Assembly (NCBI GenBank): GCA_937983065.1
Contig: CALKAL010000080.1
Span: 1-6,385, forward strand
DNA: 6,385 bases
Source: an uncultured Bacillaceae bacterium
GTDB lineage: Bacteria > Bacillota > Bacilli > Bacillales > Alkalibacillaceae
Direction of reading: 5' to 3'
This document shows positions 1 to 5,123 of this stretch, one piece after another. The notes under the pieces are model-generated. The model was not told where the DNA came from. It worked only from the letters and a program-made list of their open reading frames with translations, and did no database searches. The translations under genes and the position numbers were made by a program. Every line of letters begins with the position of its first letter. Position 1 is the first letter of the stretch.

Positions 1-3
1 ACG

Positions 4-77
4 AAAAGACCCTATATGATGGCGATGACTAAAAGTTCAACTTTTAGTAGTTAACTCCCATCATTTAGGGTCTTTTT
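4..77 (-). terminator. Nested hairpin terminator after the ytzI-like gene, possibly bidirectional
   Basis: The outer arms at 4-22 and 58-76 pair over 19 bp with one mismatch (AAAAGACCCTA... against ...TAGGGTCTTTT). Each strand therefore ends its stem in a T run: TTTTT then ATT on the plus strand, TTTT then CGT on the minus strand. Inside the loop, 28-37 and 39-48 form a second perfect inverted repeat (ACTAAAAGTT / AACTTTTAGT) around one base, so the whole element is a two-storey hairpin. It begins 14 nt past the stop codon of the small gene at 91-255, and no better terminator lies between cshA and this point, so it probably ends that transcript and any cshA readthrough. The U-tract is better on the plus strand, which would suit a convergent gene left of the window. 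That gene is not visible here, so bidirectionality is inferred. Confidence 0.75.
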
Positions 78-90
78 ATTACAAGTAAAG

Positions 91-255
91 TTAATCGGTA
101 CTGTTTTCCTTTTTAGATTGGTCACTATTCAGATCTTTATCAGGAATTGGATCAACTTTATGCTCATAAGAATAAGCTTTAGATATCGTTACAACGGACG
201 CAATTAAAACGATAATACTGATGACAATGGCGATGAGGAAAATTTCCCAAAACAT
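91..255 (-). CDS. ytzI: Small single-pass membrane protein, YtzI-like (54 aa)
   Basis: This 54-residue reading frame runs from ATG (253-255) to TAA (91-93). It begins MFWEIFLIAIVISIIVLIAS, giving one strongly hydrophobic helix at about residues 3-24. A short TISKAYSYEHKVDPIPDK segment follows, then a polar, charged C-terminal tail ending in STD. The helix followed by SKAYSY-x-H-x-VDP is how I remember the YtzI family of small Bacillus proteins; that assignment is from memory and the family has no established function that I know of. Translation support is good: AAAGGGGAG (264-272) lies 8 nt before the ATG. An overlapping out-of-frame ATG at 258-260 closes quickly and is unlikely to be the start. 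The gene has its own promoter at the end of cshA and a hairpin after its stop. It is probably a plasma-membrane protein with a short N-terminus and cytoplasmic tail; the topology is inferred. Confidence 0.78.
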   Translation of the reverse strand: MFWEIFLIAIVISIIVLIASVVTISKAYSYEHKVDPIPDKDLNSDQSKKENSTD

Positions 256-263
256 ATCATTGA

Positions 264-272
264 CTCCCCTTT
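264..272 (-). promoter_or_regulatory. Ribosome binding site of the ytzI-like gene
   Basis: The minus strand reads AAAGGGGAG here, 8 nt before the ATG at 253-255. This selects that ATG rather than the out-of-frame ATG five bases upstream, and it is the main evidence that this short frame is translated. Confidence 0.75.
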
Positions 273-292
273 ATACCTTCCCTTTTACATTT

Positions 293-321
293 ATTATAAA
301 ACATAAAAATTGTCGTTTCAA
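293..321 (-). promoter_or_regulatory. Sigma-A promoter of the ytzI-like gene, overlapping the cshA stop
   Basis: On the minus strand TTGAAA (316-321) is followed by exactly 17 nt and a perfect TATAAT (293-298). The -35 box contains the TGA stop codon of cshA (318-320). Transcription would start near 286, leaving a leader of about 30 nt with the Shine-Dalgarno sequence. This would let the small gene be expressed independently of cshA, although no terminator separates the two, so readthrough is also likely. The call rests on sequence match only. Confidence 0.75.
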
Positions 322-1763
322 TGATTGCGATTTCGATTTTTCCGATTTCCTGAAGCTGACCGTCTTCTCTGATTTGACCGTTCATAATTTCTTTTGCGAT
401 CCCGACCTCTTTGATTTTGCCTCATATTACTTGGCTTTTTAACCCGTAAAGGCGAGACATCAGTCAATTTTACCTTCACTTCATTCGGTTCTTTAGCTAA
501 TAATTTTAAGGCTGCTGCGACGATATCAATTGAAGGATATTCGTCGATTAGCTGTTCCGCAATCGATTTATACTCTTGAAAATCATTTTTTTCAATCGTT
601 TCTATAATTTCCTTTTTCGAAGCTTGTTGAATGCCCTCTATTACATCATCATACGATGGGATAGGTTTTTTCGTCATTTTCTTTTTCGTTAACTGTTCAA
701 TATTCTTTAAATGTTCAATTTCCCGCGGTACGACAAATGTATACGATTGCCCCTTTTGCCCAGCTCTTCCTGTACGTCCGATACGGTGGACATAGCTTTC
801 GGGATCTTGTGGCAAGTCAAAATTATAAACGTGGGTCACCCCAGTGATATCAAGTCCTCTTGCAGCCACATCCGTAGCGACCAAAATATCTGTATCTTGC
901 TGCTTGAAACGACTAATAACCCGCTCTCTTTTAATTTGCGGAATGTCACCGTGAATGCCTTCCGCCGAATAACCCCGTTTATTAAGCCCTTCTGTCAATT
1001 CATCGACTCGTTTTTTCGTCCGACCGAAAATAATCGCCAAATCTGGAGATTCAATGTCTAATAAGCGACAAAGGACATCGAACTTTTGACTTTCTCTAAC
1101 TTCTAAATAAAACTGCTCGATGTTTGCAACGGTTAATTGCTTCGCTTTCACTTGAATCAACTTTGGTTCATCCATGAAACGTTCGGCTAAATTTTGAATA
1201 CGTTTCGGCATTGTGGCAGAAAATAGTAATGTTTGGTAACCCTTTGGAATTTCCGCTAAAATCGCTTCGATATCCTCGATGAAACCCATGTTTAACATTT
1301 CATCCGCTTCATCAAGAACAACTGAATCTACATCTTGTAAGCGAATCGTCCGTCTTCTAATGTGGTCTAACAATCTTCCTGGTGTAGCAACGACAATTTG
1401 TGGCCGTTTTTTCAATGCCCGAATTTGCCGGTTAATATCTTGTCCACCGTAAACAGGAATCGTTCTTATACGTTTTAAATTACCAATTCGATTTAACTCC
1501 TCAGCGACTTGAATCGCTAATTCCCGTGTTGGACAAATGACAAGTCCTTGAACTGACTGAGCTGACTCATCAATCTTGTTAATCATCGGTACACCAAATG
1601 CGGTCGTTTTACCTGTTCCTGTTTGTGCTTGTCCAATTAAATCTTTTCCAGTAATCGCTACTGGAATCGACTGAGCTTGAATCGGTGTTGGATTTTCAAA
1701 CCCCATGTCAGACAATGCTTTAATAATTCTTTCATCAACTTTAAAATCTTGAAATGCTGTCAA
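318..1763 (-). CDS. cshA: DEAD-box ATP-dependent RNA helicase CshA
   Basis: This 481-residue protein has the complete DEAD-box core: Q motif region (about 4-34, ending PTPIQAQSIP), Walker A AQTGTGKT (46-53), PTRELA (78-83), TPGR (127-130), DEAD (151-154), SAT (182-184), ATDVAARGLD (296-305) and HRIGRTGR (326-333). A C-terminal extension ends in a very basic, Arg/Asn-rich tail (about 441-481) expected to bind RNA. Length and sequence closely match B. subtilis CshA (YdbR, about 494 aa) rather than the shorter CshB. CshA unwinds structured RNA, works with the RNA degradosome and ribosome assembly, and is needed for growth in the cold; that is family knowledge. The start is UUG (1761-1763), fixed by AGGAGG 7 nt upstream and by the conserved N-terminus TAFQDF; no in-frame ATG or GTG lies between. 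It has its own strong promoter just after ydbM, and a gene order of ydbM near cshA is also found in B. subtilis. Confidence 0.95.
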   Translation of the reverse strand: MTAFQDFKVDERIIKALSDMGFENPTPIQAQSIPVAITGKDLIGQAQTGTGKTTAFGVPMINKIDESAQSVQGLVICPTRELAIQVAEELNRIGNLKRIRTIPVYGGQDINRQIRALKKRPQIVVATPGRLLDHIRRRTIRLQDVDSVVLDEADEMLNMGFIEDIEAILAEIPKGYQTLLFSATMPKRIQNLAERFMDEPKLIQVKAKQLTVANIEQFYLEVRESQKFDVLCRLLDIESPDLAIIFGRTKKRVDELTEGLNKRGYSAEGIHGDIPQIKRERVISRFKQQDTDILVATDVAARGLDITGVTHVYNFDLPQDPESYVHRIGRTGRAGQKGQSYTFVVPREIEHLKNIEQLTKKKMTKKPIPSYDDVIEGIQQASKKEIIETIEKNDFQEYKSIAEQLIDEYPSIDIVAAALKLLAKEPNEVKVKLTDVSPLRVKKPSNMRQNQRGRDRKRNYERSNQRRRSASGNRKNRNRNH

Positions 1764-1770
1764 TCTGTTT

Positions 1771-1776
1771 CCTCCT
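1771..1776 (-). promoter_or_regulatory. Ribosome binding site deciding the UUG start of cshA
   Basis: A perfect AGGAGG on the minus strand sits 7 nt before the TTG at 1761-1763. It is the only good start signal in the area and shows that cshA begins with UUG rather than at a later ATG. Confidence 0.85.
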
Positions 1777-1858
1777 AAATTGTTTCTATTGGCTTTGAGT
1801 TATATATGATGTTCATTATTGTTCTTCATATTTTTTCCCAATTTCATAAAGACAATTC

Positions 1859-1887
1859 AGTATAACCTTATCTTTCATGAAAGTCAA
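1859..1887 (-). promoter_or_regulatory. Sigma-A promoter of cshA with a palindrome in the spacer
   Basis: The minus strand has TTGACT (1882-1887), a 17-nt spacer, and TATACT (1859-1864), close to consensus in both boxes and ideal in spacing. The predicted transcript starts near 1852, giving a leader of about 88 nt before the UUG. The -35 box begins only 5 nt after the ydbM stop codon and there is no terminator between, so ydbM transcripts may also run into cshA. A 12-bp perfect palindrome, CTTTCATGAAAG (1872-1883), occupies the spacer and touches the -35 box. It could be an operator, but I cannot assign it to a regulator. Confidence 0.8.
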
Positions 1888-1892
1888 AATAA

Positions 1893-3050
1893 TTACGTGT
1901 CTAACAATTCCTTAGCAAGCTGTTCTAAGACGACATCATCTAATGGCGGGTTATGAAGTCCAGCTTGGGCATCGCGAAAATATCGTTCAAAGGAATAAGA
2001 TTTAAATAAGCCCCTTCCCCCTGCAATGCGCATTGCTAAATCGACAATTTTTTTCACATCATTCGTAATACTCACTTTAACAATACCGAGCTGTTGATCA
2101 AGCTTCAGTCGCTCATCTGGCCGTTCATCCCACCGTTTCGCCAAGCTATATAATAAATGACGCGAACGCATTAATAATAACTCCATCTCACCAATTTTTT
2201 GCCGGACGTTTGCTGTTTTTGAAATCGGGTGGTTTAAACTATTCGGCGTAAAAGAGGTCGCAAAATCAATCGCATCATTTAATGCCGCCTGTGCAATTCC
2301 TAAATAGCAGGCTGGAATATGTAAAAGCCAGCCTTTAGATGTCGGTTTTCCACCTATTTTTTCAACGTATCGATTATCCTCAACACGAACATCATTTAAA
2401 ATTAAATCATGACTTCCTGTACCTCTCATCCCTAAAGTATCCCACGTCGGGTCTACTAATAATCCTTCCCTGTCTCGGTCAATTAAAAACCACCCAACTT
2501 CATCCGATTCCTCAATCGTTGCAGAAACGATGACGTAATCCAAATGATCCGCTGCCGTTGTAAAAGTTTTTCTACCGTTAATGACATAATGATTTCCTTG
2601 TTTGACCGCTGTTGTTTCGGGCTTTCCTCCTCTTGTCGGGCTACCAGTATTTTTCTCCGTTGATGCTCTGTTGACAATTTTTTGTTCCCTTACTTCATGA
2701 GCAAGAAATTCGTAATTTTCTTTTGACCACGTCTCATTTTCGCTTAAATCAAAAATAACTCCTAAATGCCAGCCAATTGAAAGAGCTGCCGCTGCATCCC
2801 CTTCTGCAATTTTTTCATGCATAATTAACCATTCATATAAAGACAATCCATCACCGCCGTATTTTTCAGGCAATGTGACACTCACATAATGATAATCCTT
2901 TAAAATATTGATTGAATATTTTAATAAGCGCCCTGTTTGATCCGCTTCTTTCGCATATCGTTTTAACTGGTTAGAAATCGTCGACGCCCGTTCGTAAAGT
3001 TGTACGTGTCTGTCATTTTCTAAAAATAAAAGTTTTTTTGTACTTACCAT
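1893..3050 (-). CDS. ydbM: YdbM-like acyl-CoA dehydrogenase-fold flavoprotein, possible flavin monooxygenase
   Basis: With the chosen start the protein has 385 residues, the normal length for the acyl-CoA dehydrogenase fold. The N-terminal helical part contains LPEKYGG (60-66). The central beta part has STEKNTGSPTRGG (about 130-142), INGRKTFTT (157-165) and MRGTGSHDL (208-216). The C-terminal helical part has IAGGRGLF (342-349) and RDAQAGLHNPPLDD (359-372). The order fits the whole family and the closest match I recognise is B. subtilis YdbM. True dehydrogenases have a YEG(T) motif with the catalytic Glu at the last site; here LHNP takes its place, as in DszC/SfnB-type enzymes that use reduced flavin and oxygen. 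The substrate is unknown; from memory, B. subtilis ydbM belongs to the CymR sulfur regulon, which would suit a sulfur-scavenging oxygenase. The start is uncertain: ATG 3048-3050 has AAAGGAG 10 nt upstream, ATG 3054-3056 only 4 nt, and GTG 3069-3071 would overlap that site. Confidence 0.88.
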   Translation of the reverse strand: MVSTKKLLFLENDRHVQLYERASTISNQLKRYAKEADQTGRLLKYSINILKDYHYVSVTLPEKYGGDGLSLYEWLIMHEKIAEGDAAAALSIGWHLGVIFDLSENETWSKENYEFLAHEVREQKIVNRASTEKNTGSPTRGGKPETTAVKQGNHYVINGRKTFTTAADHLDYVIVSATIEESDEVGWFLIDRDREGLLVDPTWDTLGMRGTGSHDLILNDVRVEDNRYVEKIGGKPTSKGWLLHIPACYLGIAQAALNDAIDFATSFTPNSLNHPISKTANVRQKIGEMELLLMRSRHLLYSLAKRWDERPDERLKLDQQLGIVKVSITNDVKKIVDLAMRIAGGRGLFKSYSFERYFRDAQAGLHNPPLDDVVLEQLAKELLDT

Positions 3051-3060
3051 GACCATAGCA

Positions 3061-3067
3061 CTCCTTT
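3061..3067 (-). promoter_or_regulatory. Ribosome binding site of ydbM
   Basis: AAAGGAG on the minus strand lies 10 nt from the ATG at 3048-3050 and 4 nt from the ATG at 3054-3056. It favours the former and makes the upstream in-frame GTG (3069-3071) implausible. I see no convincing -35/-10 pair between here and the upstream terminator: TATTGT and TATAAG are possible -10 elements but lack a good -35, so the ydbM promoter may depend on an activator. Confidence 0.7.
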
Positions 3068-3132
3068 GCACTTATAACTTACAATATGATTTTTCATTTA
3101 AAATGTTTAACGGACTAAGCCGGTCAATGACA

Positions 3133-3161
3133 AGAAAAAACTGGCTTATATTTAGCCAGTT
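3133..3161 (-). terminator. Rho-independent terminator after the EamA gene
   Basis: Arms 3154-3161 and 3139-3146 (AACTGGCT / AGCCAGTT on the minus strand) form a perfect 8-bp stem with a 7-nt loop. A run of six T, partly within the stem, followed by CTTG comes next on the minus strand. It starts 29 nt past the EamA stop codon and separates the dioxygenase/EamA transcript from ydbM. The plus strand has no T run after the stem, so it works in one direction only. Confidence 0.88.
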
Positions 3162-3190
3162 CTCGATACAAAGGAGATGATGTGCAAAGT

Positions 3191-4054
3191 TTATGCCTTA
3201 CTTAATCGTTCTTTATTCGAAAGTAAAAGTAACCCAATCATTAGAACAACTAACCCAACAATCGTAAAAAATTTGAAGGACTCCTTTAACAAAAACATTC
3301 CGAGCAATGAAGCAGTGAGGGGTTCTGCTAAAGCTAAGGTGACTGCTGTAGAAGCTTCGACTCTTTTTAGTCCTCGGGCAAATAAAATATATGCTAATGC
3401 TGTTGCAATTAATCCTAGATGTAAAATTGATAAGGCACCTGACCATTCAAAAACCCAACTTAATTCAGCATAAAATAAAATTGGGAGTAACATTAGGGAT
3501 GCGAAACTAAATACGATTGCTACTATGACATCAGGAGAATATTTTTCAACTAAACTTTTCGTCACAAAACTATACATCGCAAACATAAATCCAGCTATTA
3601 AAGAAAAACCGACTCCTAATGGATTTAATATCATATCCGTTGGCGTTTGAAACAAAAAGGTACATCCTAAAATGGCTAATGCCGTTGAAATGATCCAAAT
3701 ACGATCAGGCCTTTTTTTATAGACTATCCATTCAATGAAGCCTGCAAAGATTGGGGCACTACAAATCGTAACAACTGTACCAATCGCAACCCCCGTTAAT
3801 GCGACTCCTGAAAAGAAAAAAGGCTGGTATAAAGCCATCGTTAAAGCACCTAAAAACAAACTTCCTTTAGGTAAATTTTTTAACGATATGCCCTTTTTAA
3901 ATAAAACAAATAAAAATAAAGCTCCACCGCCAATGAGTAAGCGAAGAGCTCCAATGACTAACGGGGTTGATTCATTTGGAGATAATGCTTGAGCTGTACC
4001 CGTAGTCCCCCATAAAATCGCAGCTACTAACACAAATAAAACATACTTATTCAT
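3191..4054 (-). CDS. EamA-family (DMT superfamily) transporter
   Basis: This 287-residue, very hydrophobic protein is the usual size for the ten-helix drug/metabolite transporter family. Two EamA repeats are visible, at about residues 5-135 and 146-280. The first starts with VAAILWGTTGTAQAL and contains ALRLLIGGG (36-44). The second carries the hallmark segment ASTAVTLALAEPLTASLLG (234-252) followed by LLKESF. A short basic C-terminus (KERLSKA) should lie in the cytoplasm. Members export amino acids, metabolites or toxic compounds; the substrate cannot be read from sequence. The ATG at 4052-4054 has GAGGAG (4065-4070) 10 nt upstream. It follows the dioxygenase gene after only 44 nt without a terminator and precedes a strong terminator, so the two probably form an operon and it may export the dioxygenase substrate or product. 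A TATAAT (4079-4084) with TTGATG 19 nt upstream could be a weak extra promoter. Confidence 0.9.
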   Translation of the reverse strand: MNKYVLFVLVAAILWGTTGTAQALSPNESTPLVIGALRLLIGGGALFLFVLFKKGISLKNLPKGSLFLGALTMALYQPFFFSGVALTGVAIGTVVTICSAPIFAGFIEWIVYKKRPDRIWIISTALAILGCTFLFQTPTDMILNPLGVGFSLIAGFMFAMYSFVTKSLVEKYSPDVIVAIVFSFASLMLLPILFYAELSWVFEWSGALSILHLGLIATALAYILFARGLKRVEASTAVTLALAEPLTASLLGMFLLKESFKFFTIVGLVVLMIGLLLLSNKERLSKA

Positions 4055-4098
4055 ATTTGTGTTTCTCCTCTTTAAATGATTATAAATTCTATTACAAC

Positions 4099-5061
4099 TT
4101 ATTCATCAATCGGAGTTAATTTTCCTTCAATCTCTTCACGGCGGGGCTCCAAAAAGGGTGGGAGCGCTAATTTTTTCCCTAAATTCGCCTCATCTTCATC
4201 CGTAGTAAAGCCTGGTCCGTCCGTTGCCAGTTCATACAAAATATTATTGGGCTCCCGGAAATAAGCGGACTTAAAATAATATCGATCAACATAACCAGAA
4301 TGACTAAATTTAGATTCCGTTAATAAATCAATATAATCTCGAAGTGCCGCTTCATCTTTGACACGAAAAGCGACATGATGAACACCACCGCGACCTAAAC
4401 GTTCTTTCGGTAAATCGGGCCTAACGTGGACATGGATCTCTGCCCCCGTTCCCCCTTCTCCCGTTTCATAAACAATAACTTCTTCGTTCGTTACCACATC
4501 CTCGTATTCACCAATTCGTTTAAAACCCATTAATGAAACGAGCATTTCTTCCGTCGGCTCTAGTTTTGGAACGGTTAAATGACTCGGACCTAATCCGATA
4601 ATTTGATGCTCTGGTGGAACGACACTACCTTCCCATTGAATCCCGCCCGCAACTCCTTCATTCGTCTCATCAGATATAAGAATGAGTCGTTGATTCTCAG
4701 GGTCGCGAAAAGGTAAGACGAGTCTGCCAAACTGCTCAATCTTCCCGTCATTTTCGACATCGAGATCTTGAAATCGTGTGAGCCAATAGTCGATTGCTAC
4801 ATCATTTTTCACCCGTAAAGAAGTCGCGGAAATACTATTGTTTCCATCATGATTCCGCCCTGCATTCGGAATTTCAAAAAACGTCAAGCCCGTTCCAGGT
4901 GAGCCTATTTTATCAGCAAAAAATAAATGATACATGAACGGATTATCTTGATTCACAGATTTTTTCACGAGCCGCATTCCTAATATTTTCGTATAAAAGT
5001 CGATATTCTTTTTAGCATTCGCTGTAAACGCTGAGACGTGGTGGATACCTAATAAATTCAT
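4099..5061 (-). CDS. Ring-cleaving extradiol dioxygenase, MhqO/MhqA/MhqE family (VOC fold)
   Basis: A 320-residue protein made of two vicinal-oxygen-chelate (glyoxalase-like) domains, the usual size for this family. The first opens with LLGIHHVSAF (His7/His8) and contains FYTKILGMRLVKKSVNQD. The second begins near GPSHLTV (about 158-164) and contains GGVHHVAF (His228/His229) and LYELATDGPGF (Glu277). His-His-Glu at these places matches the iron ligands of PcpA-type hydroquinone dioxygenases (His11, His227, Glu276 in PcpA). The C-terminus LPPFLEPRREEIE is typical of the Bacillus Mhq enzymes. These cytoplasmic enzymes open hydroquinone or catechol rings and protect thiols from quinone damage. 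ATG 5059-5061 was chosen because AAGGG lies 8 nt upstream and it gives the conserved MNLLGIHH start; in-frame ATG 5065-5067 and GTG 5068-5070 overlap that site. Which B. subtilis paralogue it matches best is unresolved. An MhqR-like operator lies upstream. Confidence 0.92.
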   Translation of the reverse strand: MNLLGIHHVSAFTANAKKNIDFYTKILGMRLVKKSVNQDNPFMYHLFFADKIGSPGTGLTFFEIPNAGRNHDGNNSISATSLRVKNDVAIDYWLTRFQDLDVENDGKIEQFGRLVLPFRDPENQRLILISDETNEGVAGGIQWEGSVVPPEHQIIGLGPSHLTVPKLEPTEEMLVSLMGFKRIGEYEDVVTNEEVIVYETGEGGTGAEIHVHVRPDLPKERLGRGGVHHVAFRVKDEAALRDYIDLLTESKFSHSGYVDRYYFKSAYFREPNNILYELATDGPGFTTDEDEANLGKKLALPPFLEPRREEIEGKLTPIDE

Positions 5062-5091
5062 CACCATCACCCTTACTTTTTCTTTGCTTTC

Positions 5092-5119
5092 AGTGTATCA
5101 AAAATTATCTCGAATTCAA
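5092..5119 (-). promoter_or_regulatory. Extended -10 promoter of the dioxygenase operon
   Basis: On the minus strand TTGAAT (5114-5119) is followed by 16 nt and TACACT (5092-5097), preceded by the TGn extension (TGATACACT). The short spacer and imperfect boxes are offset by the extended -10. The predicted start near 5085 gives a leader of about 24 nt that includes the Shine-Dalgarno sequence. The -35 box covers the MFS stop codon (5116-5118) and lies within the MhqR-like operator. Confidence 0.6.
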
Positions 5120-5123
5120 ACTA
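5106..5123. promoter_or_regulatory. MhqR-like operator
   Basis: The plus strand reads TATCTCGAATTCAAACTA. The operator I recall for B. subtilis MhqR, the MarR-type repressor of the quinone-inducible azoR2, mhqNOP and mhqED genes, is TATCTCGAATTCGAGATA. The first twelve bases are identical and the other half keeps 3 of 6, so one half-site is complete and one is degenerate. The position is right for repression, since it overlaps the -35 box of the promoter that drives an MhqO-type dioxygenase. The consensus is from memory, and binding is inferred. Confidence 0.7.

Noticed and set aside
221..442. Plus-strand frame rich in Phe and Asp across the end of cshA
   Set aside because: It is the complement of the Arg/Asn-rich cshA tail plus the ytzI-like promoter; its composition is explained by the opposite strand and it lacks a ribosome binding site.
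711..1061. Plus-strand 116-codon frame inside cshA
   Set aside because: It lies entirely opposite a conserved helicase core and has no family resemblance or start signals.
1800..1847. A 15-codon reading frame (MKLGKNMKNNNEHHI) in the cshA leader
   Set aside because: It would start about 5 nt from the predicted transcript start without a Shine-Dalgarno sequence, and the internal ATG has only a weak GGGA upstream. It is more likely chance in AT-rich leader DNA.
2339..2677. Two 64-codon frames inside ydbM, one on each strand
   Set aside because: Both are out of frame with a well-conserved flavoprotein and neither has a recognisable product.
3051..3071. Longer N-terminus of YdbM from GTG 3069-3071
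   Set aside because: This start would place the clear AAAGGAG inside the coding sequence and leave no ribosome binding site of its own.
3095..3105. CATTT-A-AAATG inverted repeat upstream of ydbM
   Set aside because: It has 5-bp arms made almost only of A and T in AT-rich DNA, and I cannot match it with confidence to CymR or another known operator.
3177..3473. Plus-strand 98-codon frame opposite the EamA gene, with AAAGGAG just before its ATG
   Set aside because: The spacing from AAAGGAG to the ATG is too short. Its sequence is the antisense shadow of the end of the EamA gene, with no recognisable domain and no promoter.
5062..5070. Longer N-terminus of the dioxygenase from GTG 5068-5070 or ATG 5065-5067
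   Set aside because: These codons lie on or directly beside the AAGGG ribosome binding site, and the added residues precede the conserved MNLLGIHH start.
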